A stretch of DNA of 64,000 bases from assembly GCF_012726265.1 (NCBI RefSeq), contig NZ_JAASAG010000004.1, positions 62,001 to 126,000 on the forward strand, written 5' to 3'. The stretch's first letter is position 1; the number at the start of each line of letters is the position of its first letter. A model generated the notes under the pieces. It worked only from the letters and a program-made list of their open reading frames with translations, was not told where the DNA came from and ran no database searches. The translations under genes were made by a program, and so were the position numbers. This stretch comes from Streptomyces sp. HNM0575 (GTDB taxonomy: Bacteria > Actinomycetota > Actinomycetes > Streptomycetales > Streptomycetaceae). Shown in pieces: positions 1 to 10,031 of this stretch.

Positions 1-1089
1 ATCGACACGACCACCGCCACCGCCCAGCCCCAGGTCGACCCCACCGGACTCGGTGCCATCGACGTCGACGCCGACCGCGTCGACGTCGAGGACAAGTCCA
101 TGATCAACGCCCGCGCAGACGTCAACCAGCTGCTGCCCCTGAAGTACTCCTGGGCCTGGGAGAAGTACCTCGCCGGCTGCAACAACCACTGGATGCCCAC
201 CGAGGTCTCCATGCAGGCGGACCTCGCCCTGTGGAAGTCCCCCGACGGGCTGACCGAGGACGAACGGCACGCCATCAAACGGAATCTGGGCTTCTTCGCC
301 ACCTCGGAGTCCCTGGTCGCCAACAACCTCGTGCTCGCGGTCTACCGGCACCTGACCAACCCCGAGTGCCGCCAGTACCTCCTGCGGCAGGCCTTCGAGG
401 AGGCCGTGCACACCCATACCTTCGAGTACATCTGCGAGAGCCTCGGCCTGGACGAGGGCGAGATGTTCAACATGTACCGAGAGGTGCCCTCCATCACCAA
501 CAAGGCCGCCTGGGCACTTCAGTTCACCAGGGACCTGGGCGACCCTGACTTCTCCACCGGCACCCCCGAGACCGACCAGCAGTTCCTGCGGGACCTCATC
601 GCCTTCTACGTCGTCTTCGAAGGGATGTGGTTCTACACCGGCTTCGCCCAGATCCTCTCCTTCGGGCGCCGCAACAAGATGGTCGGCATCGCCGAGCAGT
701 ACCAGTACATCCTCCGCGACGAATCCATCCACCTGAACTTCGGCATCGACTGCATCAACCAGATCAAGATCGAGAATCCGCACCTGTGGACCGAGCAGTT
801 CCAGGAAGAGATCCGCACCATGCTCACCGAGGGCTGCGAGCTGGAGATCGCCTACGGACGCGACGTGATGCCCCGCGGCATCCTCGGCCTCAATTCCGAA
901 CTGTGCGACCAGTACATGCGCTTCATCACCAACCGCCGCTGCGCCCAGCTCGGTCTCGCCCCCGTCTTCCCGGCCACGGACAACCCGTTCCCCTGGATGA
1001 GCGAGGCCATGGATCTGAAGAAGGAGAAGAACTTCTTCGAGACCCGCGTCATCGAGTACCAGAACGGCGGCTCGCTGGAGTGGGACTGA
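1..1089 (+). CDS. nrdB: Ribonucleotide reductase small subunit, R2c-like (5' partial)
   Basis: Small (radical-generating) subunit of aerobic ribonucleoside-diphosphate reductase. The reading frame is open to the left edge, so the start lies outside the window; 362 residues are visible. Numbering from the first visible Met (base 100), the dimetal ligands are E70, E101, H104, E174, E208 and H211. The residue that carries the tyrosyl radical in ordinary R2 is F108 (motif HTHTF). Adding 19 to each number gives, from memory, the Chlamydia trachomatis R2c ligands and F127, so this protein should belong to the Mn/Fe (class Ic-like) R2 type. The C-terminus ([18 protein letters not shown]) is intact. 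The large subunit nrdA is presumably just upstream. A strong hairpin follows at 1095-1129, then an NRAMP metal transporter. The assignment to R2 is very secure; the metal content is inferred from the residues. Confidence 0.96.
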   Translation: MDTTTATAQPQVDPTGLGAIDVDADRVDVEDKSMINARADVNQLLPLKYSWAWEKYLAGCNNHWMPTEVSMQADLALWKSPDGLTEDERHAIKRNLGFFATSESLVANNLVLAVYRHLTNPECRQYLLRQAFEEAVHTHTFEYICESLGLDEGEMFNMYREVPSITNKAAWALQFTRDLGDPDFSTGTPETDQQFLRDLIAFYVVFEGMWFYTGFAQILSFGRRNKMVGIAEQYQYILRDESIHLNFGIDCINQIKIENPHLWTEQFQEEIRTMLTEGCELEIAYGRDVMPRGILGLNSELCDQYMRFITNRRCAQLGLAPVFPATDNPFPWMSEAMDLKKEKNFFETRVIEYQNGGSLEWD

Positions 1090-1094
1090 CATCC

Positions 1095-1129
1095 GGCGGC
1101 CCCGGCGCACCGCACGCGCCGGGGCCGCC
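1095..1129 (+). terminator. Hairpin terminator after nrdB
   Basis: Perfect 14-bp inverted repeat (1095-1108 with 1116-1129) and a 7-nt loop, starting 5 bp after the nrdB stop. There is no U-tract, as is usual for actinobacterial terminators. It separates nrdB from the NRAMP gene, although read-through is possible. Confidence 0.7.
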
Positions 1130-1180
1130 CCCCGTGCCCTTCGGCACATCCCTCTCGCACCCGGAAGCCCAGGAGCTGTC

Positions 1181-2425
1181 ATGACGCGGCTGGAGACACC
1201 ACCACGCGCGCAGACCCGCGTTCCGCGCAGACTCACCCTTCTCGGCCCGGCGTTCGTGGCCGCCGTCGCGTATGTCGACCCGGGAAACGTGGCGACCAAC
1301 GTCAGCGCGGGAGCCGAGTTCGGCTATCTGCTGCTGTGGGTCGTCGTGGCCGCCAACCTCATGGCCGTGCTCGTGCAGTACCTCTCGGCGAAGCTGGGAC
1401 TCGTCGCGGGAGCATCGCTTCCCCACCTCCTCGGCAGGCACCTGCCTCGCTCCGGGCGGCTGCTCTACTGGGTCCAGGCCGAGGCCGTCGCCATGGCCAC
1501 CGACATCGCCGAGGTCGTCGGCGGAGCGATCGCCCTCCAGCTGCTCTTCGACCTGCCGCTTCTGGCCGGCGGGCTGGTGACCGGAGTGGTCTCCACGCTG
1601 ATCCTGCTGGTCAAGGACCGCAGCGGGCAGTCCGCCTTCGAGCACACCGTGCTCGCGTTTCTGGCGGTGATCGCGGTCGGCTTCGTCGCGGGCCTCGTGA
1701 TCGAACCACCTGCCGCCGATGCGGCCGACGGACTCATGCCGGCGTTCCAGGGGGCCGGCAGCGTGCTGCTCGCCGCGGGCATCCTGGGCGCCACCGTCAT
1801 GCCGCACGCCGTGTACCTGCACTCCGCCCTGACCCACGACCGGCACGGCCACCTTCCGGAACGGACGCGCCGCACACTGCTGTTGCGGGCCACGCGCTGG
1901 GACGTGGGCCTGTCGATGATCATCGCGGGCAGCATCAACGCCGCGATGCTGCTGCTGGCGGCCGGTGAACTGCGCGGCGTGGCCGGAACGAGCACACTCG
2001 CCGGCGCACACTCCGCCGTGACCGCCTCCCTGGGAACCGCCGTGGGCGTCCTCTTCGCCCTCGCCATGCTCGCCTCCGGACTGGTCTCCACCTCGGTCGG
2101 CTGCTACGCGGGCGCGGTCATCATGGACGGCCTCGTACACCGCCGGATCCCGTTGCTGCTGCGCCGCACGCTGACCCTTCTGCCGGCCCTCGCACTGCTG
2201 GCCACGGGCGCCGACCCCACGCGCATCCTCGTCGTCTCCCAGGTCGTCCTCTCCTTCGGCATCCCCTTCGCCCTCGTCCCACTGGTCTGGCTGACGAGCC
2301 GCCGGCGGTGGATGGCCACGAGCGCGAATCACCCGCTGACCACCATGGTGGCCGCTCTGGTCACGGCAGTCGTCGTCGTGCTCAACGCACTGCTGCTGTG
2401 GCTGCTGGCCACCGGCCGCGGGTGA
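1181..2425 (+). CDS. NRAMP-family divalent metal (Mn2+/Fe2+) transporter
   Basis: A 414-residue polytopic membrane protein of the NRAMP/MntH family, which imports Mn2+ or Fe2+ with protons across the cytoplasmic membrane. The two metal-binding signatures are present: DPGN in the first transmembrane helix (YVDPGNVATN) and MPHA in the sixth (ATVMPHAVYLHSAL). About eleven hydrophobic segments can be counted. The ATG at 1181 is supported by AGGAG at 1171-1175. It lies 91 bp after nrdB, whose predicted Mn/Fe cofactor would need manganese, so a supply role is a reasonable inference. The N-terminus (ETPPRAQTRVPRR) is a basic cytoplasmic tail. The family is certain; the metal preference is not visible in sequence. 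Confidence 0.93.
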   Translation: MTRLETPPRAQTRVPRRLTLLGPAFVAAVAYVDPGNVATNVSAGAEFGYLLLWVVVAANLMAVLVQYLSAKLGLVAGASLPHLLGRHLPRSGRLLYWVQAEAVAMATDIAEVVGGAIALQLLFDLPLLAGGLVTGVVSTLILLVKDRSGQSAFEHTVLAFLAVIAVGFVAGLVIEPPAADAADGLMPAFQGAGSVLLAAGILGATVMPHAVYLHSALTHDRHGHLPERTRRTLLLRATRWDVGLSMIIAGSINAAMLLLAAGELRGVAGTSTLAGAHSAVTASLGTAVGVLFALAMLASGLVSTSVGCYAGAVIMDGLVHRRIPLLLRRTLTLLPALALLATGADPTRILVVSQVVLSFGIPFALVPLVWLTSRRRWMATSANHPLTTMVAALVTAVVVVLNALLLWLLATGRG

Positions 2426-2594
2426 GCACCCTCCAGGACCGAACCTTCCACGAACGGGGAGGCGCGTGCGCTCGAAGCCGGAGACAGAACCGAAAAATGC
2501 GTACCGAAAAGCGCGTACCGGACGACGCGCACCGGACCGGGGCGAGCACGGCGGGCGGTGTTTCGTACCCGGCCCTTCCGGCTAGGCTGACCGT

Positions 2595-2795
2595 GCAGCT
2601 GGTTCGTCCTGCCCGCCAGGCAGGCACGTCGAAAGAGGGAACCCGGTGGAAATCCGGGACTGCCCCGCAGCGGTGAGTGGGAACGACCGCCGTCATACGC
2701 ACTGGGCCCCAACGGTCCGGGAAGCGACGGCCAGTAGGCGTCCGCCTTCCAACGAAGCGGATGTGCCCATGAGTCCGAAGACCTGCCAACTGCCC
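2595..2795 (+). ncRNA. Cobalamin riboswitch upstream of metE
   Basis: The classical conserved blocks occur in order: GAGGGAA at about 2634, the GGTG/CCGGGACTGCCCCGC block with GCGGTGAG (2644-2677), GGGAAGCGACGGCCAGTAGG at 2719-2738, and a B12 box reading GAGTCCGAAGACCTGCC at 2771-2787. This is an AdoCbl-type riboswitch aptamer in the 5' leader of metE, expected to switch off the B12-independent methionine synthase when B12 is abundant. The boundaries are approximate. Sequence from 2796 to the metE start would be the expression platform. Confidence 0.95.
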
Positions 2796-2925
2796 GCATG
2801 TGACCGATCACGTGCGGATGTCCCAGTGACCTCGAGGGCGGGTCGGCGACCACACAGCAGACGGACAACTGCGTTCACGCGCAGGCGGGTTCCCAGACCC
2901 GCACGATCTTCCGTCTGATGCGGCT

Positions 2926-2976
2926 TCCTTCGCGCTCTCCTCGTCACGGGGATTCGTCCGAATCGTTCGCGAAGGA
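2926..2976 (+). promoter_or_regulatory. Putative Shine-Dalgarno-sequestering helix of the metE leader
   Basis: TCCTTCGCG at 2926-2934 is exactly complementary to CGCGAAGGA at 2968-2976, which contains the metE ribosome binding site (GAAGGAG). Pairing would hide the site and fits translational control by the upstream riboswitch. The second riboswitch leader (before thiI) has the equivalent helix. Confidence 0.55.
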
Positions 2977-2982
2977 GAGTTC

Positions 2983-5301
2983 GTGACAGCGAAGTCCGCA
3001 GCCGCGGCAGCACGGCCCACCGTGTACGGCTTCCCCCGTCAGGGCCAGAACCGGGAACTGAAGAAGGCCATCGAGGGCTACTGGAAGGGCCGCGTCACCG
3101 CGGACTCCCTCCGGGAGACCGCAGCGGGACTGCGCCGCTCCAACTGGCAGCTGCTGGCCGACGCCGGCATCGACGAGGTCCCGACCGGGGACTTCTCCTA
3201 CTACGACCATGTCCTGGACACCAGCGTCATGGTCGGCGCCGTCCCCGAACGCCACCGCTCCGCCGTCGCGGCCGACGCCCTCGACGGGTACTTCGCCATG
3301 GCACGCGGCACCCAGGAGGTCGCGCCACTGGAGATGACCAAGTGGTTCGACACCAACTACCACTATCTGGTCCCGGAGTTGGGGCCGGACACCGAGTTCG
3401 CCGCGGACAGCTCCAAGCAGGTCTCCGAGCTCAAGGAGGCCCTCGCCCTCGGCCACACCGCGCGGCCCGTCCTGGTCGGCCCCGTCACGTACCTGCTGCT
3501 GGCCAAGCCCGCGCCCGGTGTCGCCGCCGACTTCGACCCGCTCACGCTGCTGGACCGGCTGCTTCCCGTCTACGCCGAGGTCCTGGCGGATCTGCGAGCG
3601 GCCGGGGCGGAATGGGTGCAGCTGGACGAGCCGGCCCTCGTCCAGGACCGCACCGCCGCCGAACTGAACGCCGCCTCCCGCGCCTACCGGGACCTCGGGG
3701 AGCCGGCCGACCGTCCGAAGCTGCTCGTCGCCTCGTACTTCGACCGCCTGGGCGAGGCGCTGCCGGTCCTGGCCAAGGCGCCCGTGGACGGGCTCGCGAT
3801 CGACTTCACCGAGGCCGCCGCCGCGAACCTCGACGATCTCGCCTCCGTGGGCGGGCTGTCCGGCAAGCGTCTCGTCGCCGGCGTCGTCAACGGCCGCAAC
3901 ATCTGGATCAACAACCTGGAGAAGTCGCTGTCCACGCTCGGCACCCTGCTCGGGTTCGCCGACCGGGTCGACGTGGCCGCATCCTGCTCGCTGCTGCACG
4001 TGCCGATCGACACGGGCGCCGAGCGGGACATCGACCAGCAGATCCTGCGCTGGCTCGCCTTCGCCCGGCAGAAGGCGAACGAGGTCGCCGTGCTCGCCAA
4101 GGGCCTCGCCGGCGGCACCGACGCCATCACCGCGGACCTGACCGCCAACAGGGCCGACCTGGCCTCCCGCGCGGGCTCGGCCATCACCCACGATCCCACG
4201 GTGCGGGCCAGGACGGAGGCGATCACCGACGCCGACGGGCGCCGCTCCCAGCCCTACACCGAGCGTACGAAGGCGCAGCGGGAGCACCTGGGGCTGCCGC
4301 TGCTGCCGACGACGACCATCGGCTCGTTCCCGCAGACGACCGAACTGCGCACCGCACGCGCCGACTTGCGGAAGGGGAAGATCGACACCGCCGGGTACGA
4401 GGAGCGCATCAAGGACGAGATCCGGCAGGTGCTCTCCTTCCAGGAGAACGCCGGGATCGACGTCCTGGTGCACGGCGAGCCCGAACGCAACGACATGGTG
4501 CAGTACTTCGCCGAGCAGCTCAGGGGCTACCTCGCCACGCAGCAGGGCTGGGTGCAGTCGTACGGCACCCGCTACGTGCGGCCCCCGATCCTGGCGGGCG
4601 ACATCTCCCGTCCGGAGCCGATGACCGTGCCGTGGACGACGTACGCGCAGTCGCTCACGAACCGTCCGGTCAAGGGGATGCTCACCGGCCCCGTCACCAT
4701 GCTGGCCTGGTCGTTCGTACGTGACGACCAGCCGCTCGGTGACACCGCCCGGCAGGTCGCCCTCGCGCTGCGCGACGAGGTCAACGACCTGGAGGCGGCG
4801 GGGACTTCGGTCATCCAGGTCGACGAGCCCGCGCTCCGGGAGACCCTGCCGCTGCGCTCCGCCAACCGCCCGGCGTACCTGGAGTGGGCGACGGAGTCCT
4901 TCCGGCTCAGCACGAGCGGAGTGCAGCCGGCCACGCAGATCCACACGCACATGTGCTACGCCGAGTTCGGCGACATCATCCAGGCCATCGACGACATCGA
5001 CGCCGACGTCATCAGCCTGGAGGCCGCCCGGTCGCACATGCAGGTGGCCCGCGAGCTGGCGGCGCACGGCTACCCCCGCGAAGCCGGTCCCGGTGTGTAC
5101 GACATCCACTCCCCCCGCGTCCCGAGTGCCGACGAGGCAGCGGCCCTGCTGCGCAAGGGACTTGAGGCCATTCCGGCCGAGCGGCTGTGGGTCAACCCCG
5201 ACTGCGGGCTCAAGACCCGCGGTTGGCCCGAGACCCGGTCCTCGCTGGAGAGTCTCGTCGAAGCCGCACGCACGGTGAGGGCGGAGCTTCCGGGCTCCTG
5301 A
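2983..5301 (+). CDS. metE: Cobalamin-independent methionine synthase
   Basis: Transfers the methyl group of methyltetrahydropteroyltri-L-glutamate to homocysteine without cobalamin; cytoplasmic. The 772-residue length is normal for the two-barrel MetE fold. The zinc ligands are visible as H656 and C658 (IHTHMCYAEF), E680 (VISLEAARSH) and C741 (NPDCGLKT), at a constant +15 offset from the E. coli ligands. The GTG at 2983 is preceded by GAAGGAG. The 560-bp leader carries a cobalamin riboswitch, so expression should fall when B12 is available. A hairpin follows the gene at 5317-5345. The BtuF-like gene at 5892 and the RNR genes before it give the locus a B12-economy theme. Confidence 0.98.
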   Translation: MTAKSAAAAARPTVYGFPRQGQNRELKKAIEGYWKGRVTADSLRETAAGLRRSNWQLLADAGIDEVPTGDFSYYDHVLDTSVMVGAVPERHRSAVAADALDGYFAMARGTQEVAPLEMTKWFDTNYHYLVPELGPDTEFAADSSKQVSELKEALALGHTARPVLVGPVTYLLLAKPAPGVAADFDPLTLLDRLLPVYAEVLADLRAAGAEWVQLDEPALVQDRTAAELNAASRAYRDLGEPADRPKLLVASYFDRLGEALPVLAKAPVDGLAIDFTEAAAANLDDLASVGGLSGKRLVAGVVNGRNIWINNLEKSLSTLGTLLGFADRVDVAASCSLLHVPIDTGAERDIDQQILRWLAFARQKANEVAVLAKGLAGGTDAITADLTANRADLASRAGSAITHDPTVRARTEAITDADGRRSQPYTERTKAQREHLGLPLLPTTTIGSFPQTTELRTARADLRKGKIDTAGYEERIKDEIRQVLSFQENAGIDVLVHGEPERNDMVQYFAEQLRGYLATQQGWVQSYGTRYVRPPILAGDISRPEPMTVPWTTYAQSLTNRPVKGMLTGPVTMLAWSFVRDDQPLGDTARQVALALRDEVNDLEAAGTSVIQVDEPALRETLPLRSANRPAYLEWATESFRLSTSGVQPATQIHTHMCYAEFGDIIQAIDDIDADVISLEAARSHMQVARELAAHGYPREAGPGVYDIHSPRVPSADEAAALLRKGLEAIPAERLWVNPDCGLKTRGWPETRSSLESLVEAARTVRAELPGS

Positions 5302-5316
5302 CGCGTAAACCGGGCC

Positions 5317-5345
5317 GGGAGGGGCGCGGTTGTGCCGCCCCTCCC
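5317..5345 (+). terminator. Hairpin terminator after metE
   Basis: Perfect 10-bp stem (5317-5326 with 5336-5345) and 9-nt loop, 15 bp after the metE stop. Confidence 0.7.
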
Positions 5346-5370
5346 AGTCCCCGGTCTTCGACAGCCCGCT

Positions 5371-5405
5371 CGTGCACCCCCGGTCCAAGGCTCCGGGGGT
5401 GCACG
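5371..5405 (+). repeat. 13-bp inverted repeat upstream of a small hypothetical gene
   Basis: Perfect inverted repeat, 5371-5383 with 5393-5405 and a 9-nt loop. It ends 18 bp before the ATG at 5424. It may be a second terminator for metE or a structured leader or operator for the next gene; the sequence alone does not decide. Confidence 0.5.
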
Positions 5406-5423
5406 GCAGGGCAGGGGGAAGCG

Positions 5424-5828
<405 letters not shown>

Positions 5829-5891
5829 GACCAGCGCCCGGGGGCTCGGCGCTCGGCACCGTTCCGCGGCGGTGGACAGTACGGTTCCGGG

Positions 5892-6809
5892 ATGCGCATC
5901 GTCTCCCTGCTTCCCGCCGCAACGGACATCGTGGCCGAACTCGGCCTCACCGGCGCCCTTGTGGGCCGTACGCACGAGTGCGACTGGCCGCCCGGCGCCC
6001 TGGAGCACGCCCCGGTCGTCACGTCGGCCGGGTTCGACGCCGACCGGCTGGGCAGCCGCGAGATCTCCGAGGCGGTCGGCGGCGCCGAGCACGGCGGATC
6101 CTCCCTCTACACCCTCGATTCGGCGAAGCTCGCCGAGCTCGCGCCGGACATGGTGCTGACGCAGGAGCTGTGCGAGGTGTGCGCCGTCTCCTACGGCAGC
6201 GTCGTCGGCGCCGTCCGCTCCCTGGAGAGCGGACCGACCATGCTGAGCCTGGAGCCCCGCACGCTGTCGGACGTACTCGACTGCGTCGAGCGCGTCGGCG
6301 GGGAGCTGGGCGTGCCCCTGGTGGGATCGCGCCGCGCGGCCGAACTCCGCGACCGGCTGGAGAGGGTGCGGAAGTCGGTCGCGGGCCTGGCCCGTCCGAA
6401 GGTGGCGGCGATCGAATGGCTCGACCCCCTGTGGCCGGCGGGCCACTGGGTTCCGGAGCAGATCCGGGCCGCGGGGGGCGAGGCGTTGCTCGCCGAACCC
6501 GGCGAGCACACCGAGCCGGTCGACTGGGAGACGGTGCGGGCGGCGCAGCCGGAGGTGATGCTGCTCATGCCGTGCGGGCTCGCTCCTGAACGCACCGAGT
6601 CGGAACGGGAGTTGCTGACCCGGCTGCCCGGCTGGGCGGAGCTGCCGGCGGTGCGGGCGGGCCGGGTGTGGGTGGTGGACGGTCCCGCGTACTTCAACCG
6701 GCCCGGCCCGCGCGTCGTACGGGGCGCCGAGGTCCTCGCCCACGTCCTGCACGGGGTCACCGCGGGCGACGAGGTCGCCTTCACGGAGGCCCGGCGCCTG
6801 GAGCCGTGA
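5892..6809 (+). CDS. Cobalamin-binding (BtuF-like) periplasmic-binding-fold protein, no signal peptide
   Basis: A 305-residue member of the helical-backbone substrate-binding family (BtuF/FhuD type). It begins directly with the mature-type sequence MRIVSLLPAATDIVAELG and contains the TQELCEVCAV motif typical of the group annotated as cobalamin-binding proteins. There is no signal peptide or lipobox, and no permease or ATPase gene is adjacent, so it may be a cytoplasmic binding or sensing protein rather than the receptor of an importer. The closeness to two cobalamin riboswitches fits a B12 ligand, but the ligand is inferred. It converges with the regulator gene on the minus strand, with 13 bp between the stops. 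Confidence 0.8.
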   Translation: MRIVSLLPAATDIVAELGLTGALVGRTHECDWPPGALEHAPVVTSAGFDADRLGSREISEAVGGAEHGGSSLYTLDSAKLAELAPDMVLTQELCEVCAVSYGSVVGAVRSLESGPTMLSLEPRTLSDVLDCVERVGGELGVPLVGSRRAAELRDRLERVRKSVAGLARPKVAAIEWLDPLWPAGHWVPEQIRAAGGEALLAEPGEHTEPVDWETVRAAQPEVMLLMPCGLAPERTESERELLTRLPGWAELPAVRAGRVWVVDGPAYFNRPGPRVVRGAEVLAHVLHGVTAGDEVAFTEARRLEP

Positions 6810-6822
6810 AGGAGCCGCGATC

Positions 6823-8229
6823 TCAGTGGGCTTCCGGTTCCACCGGGTACGGCACGAACGTGGTGCTGTTCTCGTCCACCGCCAGCTGCCGTCCCAGGGG
6901 CGGCGCTGCGCGCTGCGGGCAGCCGACGCGTTCGCAGATGCGGCAGCCCATGCCGATGGGAGTCGCGGCGGTGCCGTCGGCGAGGTCCAGGCCGTCGGAG
7001 TAGACGAGCCGCTCGGCGTGGCGGATCTCGCAGCCCAGCCCGATGGCGAAGGTCTTGCCGGGCTCGCCCCAGCCGCCCCGGTGCCGGTGGACGGTACGGG
7101 CGGTCCACAAGTAGCGGTGGCCGTCGGGCATTTCGGCGATCTGGACGTGGATGCGGCCGGGTGAGGAGAAGGCCTCATAGACGTTCCACAGGGGGCACGT
7201 GCCGCCCGCGCGGGAGAAGTGGAAGCCGGTCGCGGACTGCCGCTTGGACATGTTGCCCGCCCGGTCGACCCGTACGAACGAGAACGGCACGCCTCGCTGT
7301 CGCGGACGCTGAAGTGTGCTGAGGCGGTGGCACACCGTCTCGTAGCCGAGACCGAAGCGGTCGGTGAGCCGCTCGATGTCGTATCGCACCTGCTCGGCGG
7401 CGGCGTGGAAGGCGCGGTAGGGCAGGATCAGCGCGCCGGCGAAGTAGTTCGCGATCCCGATCCGGGCCAGCGACCAGGTGGGAGAGCCTTCCTCGTAATC
7501 CTGTGATGCCTGCGAGCTCAACAGGTCGCCATGCTCCAGCAGCGCCAGCTGGGTGGCCATGCGGAAGGCCTGCTGGCCCGGTCGGAGCCGCGGCGAAAGA
7601 TGCAGCACGCGCTGCGCCGGATCGAAGCGGTGCAACTCGTCCGCGTCGGAGACGATCCGGACGCCGTGCCGTTCGGCGAGGCGTGTCGCCAGCACCTGCC
7701 GTACCTCGCCGGGACGCACCCCCGTCTCCACGGCGAGCTCCTCGGCCGCGACGTCTGCCTCGTGCAGGTAGTTCTGCCGACGGTAGAAGAACTCGCGGAT
7801 CTCCTCGTGCGGGCCCCGGCTGGTCACCTCCTGGCCCGTACCGTCCCGCGGCCGCACCTGATCCAGCCTCTCGGTCAGAGCCTGATTGCGGCGCCCCAGC
7901 CCCAACAGCGCCTCTGCGACAGCCGGTTGGCGCGAGGCCAGTTCTGCGAGGTCGGACGGTGACACCCGGGCGTCGGCCACCTCGTCCGCGAGCACTTCCC
8001 GCAGGTCCGCGACGAGCCGTGCGGTGTCGCGCTCGGAGAAGAAGCCGGGGTCCACACCGAAGGATTCGGTCAGCCGCAGCAGCACGGGCACGGTCAGGGG
8101 CCGGGAGTCGTGCTCCATCTGGTTCAGATAGCTCGGCGAGATCTCCAGCACCCGGGCCAGGGCCGCCTGGCTGAGCTGCCGCTCCTCACGCAGCCGGCGC
8201 AGCCGCGGCCCCGCGTACGTCTTGCTCAT
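6823..8229 (-). CDS. XRE-type regulator of the RamB/ScfR (short-chain fatty acyl regulator) family
   Basis: A 468-residue transcription factor with an N-terminal Cro/C1-type helix-turn-helix (residues about 8-65, LSQAALARVLEISPSYLNQ), a central IrrE-like region and a C-terminal cysteine-containing domain (CPLWN, CRICERVGCPQR) characteristic of the RamB/ScfR family. Corynebacterium RamB controls acetate and glyoxylate-cycle genes. This gene diverges from aceA across a 388-bp intergenic region that carries phased repeats, so regulation of aceA/aceB is the natural inference. The ATG at 8229 begins MSKTYAGPRLRRLREERQ. The family assignment is secure; the effector is unknown. Confidence 0.9.
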   Translation of the reverse strand: MSKTYAGPRLRRLREERQLSQAALARVLEISPSYLNQMEHDSRPLTVPVLLRLTESFGVDPGFFSERDTARLVADLREVLADEVADARVSPSDLAELASRQPAVAEALLGLGRRNQALTERLDQVRPRDGTGQEVTSRGPHEEIREFFYRRQNYLHEADVAAEELAVETGVRPGEVRQVLATRLAERHGVRIVSDADELHRFDPAQRVLHLSPRLRPGQQAFRMATQLALLEHGDLLSSQASQDYEEGSPTWSLARIGIANYFAGALILPYRAFHAAAEQVRYDIERLTDRFGLGYETVCHRLSTLQRPRQRGVPFSFVRVDRAGNMSKRQSATGFHFSRAGGTCPLWNVYEAFSSPGRIHVQIAEMPDGHRYLWTARTVHRHRGGWGEPGKTFAIGLGCEIRHAERLVYSDGLDLADGTAATPIGMGCRICERVGCPQRAAPPLGRQLAVDENSTTFVPYPVEPEAH

Positions 8230-8311
8230 CCGTGACCTCCCCTCCCCACGCGATTCCCCGTGCGATCTCCTGCCCGGCTCCGTGGGCGAGCTGCGCTCAT
8301 CCTACGCACCT

Positions 8312-8363
8312 GAAGATTGGCAACCTTCGCAGATCGGCCCGGGAAGATTCGCAGAAATTGGCT
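8312..8363. promoter_or_regulatory. Repeat cluster in the regulator-aceA intergenic region
   Basis: In the 388 gene-free bases between the divergent regulator and aceA, GAAGATT occurs at 8312 and 8343, TTCGCAGA at 8326 and 8348 (22 bp apart, two helical turns) and TTGGC at 8317 and 8358. The half-sites resemble the AT-rich TTGCAA-type sites reported for RamB in corynebacteria. This is the only conspicuous structure in the gap and is a plausible operator for the RamB/ScfR-type protein. Confidence 0.4.
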
Positions 8364-8617
8364 TCAGGCCACCATGGACGGCACTCAGTGCCGCTGCCAC
8401 TTTGGAATTGCGGCTGGCCGGTCACACGATGCCCGGACCCGCAGAACCGGGCACGATAAGGCCCTGACATCGGAGATCCCGGTCAGTTCGGCTCACTTCG
8501 TCCGCTACGTCGTCTCACATTGACGGACGGAGCCGGCCAGCCGCACACCCAAGGAAGTGACACCCAGTGCACTCCCTTCGCATTCTTTACACGCTTCGAT
8601 ACGACCAGGGAGATGGC

Positions 8618-9899
<1,282 letters not shown>

Positions 9900-9951
9900 A
9901 GGCCGTTCGGGCCGGATGCCTCCCCGGACGACGGCCCGGCGCCCCTTGTGC

Positions 9952-9985
9952 CGGTGAAGGGGGCGCGCCCCCGCCCCCTTCACCG
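9952..9985 (+). terminator. Hairpin between aceA and aceB
   Basis: Perfect 13-bp inverted repeat (9952-9964 with 9973-9985), 8-nt loop, in the 132-bp gap between aceA and aceB. It may be a terminator or attenuator that sets the aceA to aceB expression ratio. Confidence 0.6.
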
Positions 9986-10031
9986 CCGCATCTCAGCAGC
10001 AGTTCCCAGCAGACCTGTTCAGGAGACCCGC

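Noticed and set aside
8567..8617. An in-frame upstream start (base 8567) for isocitrate lyase
   Set aside because: The extra N-terminal residues do not match family starts, and the ATG at 8618 has a proper AGGGAG site.
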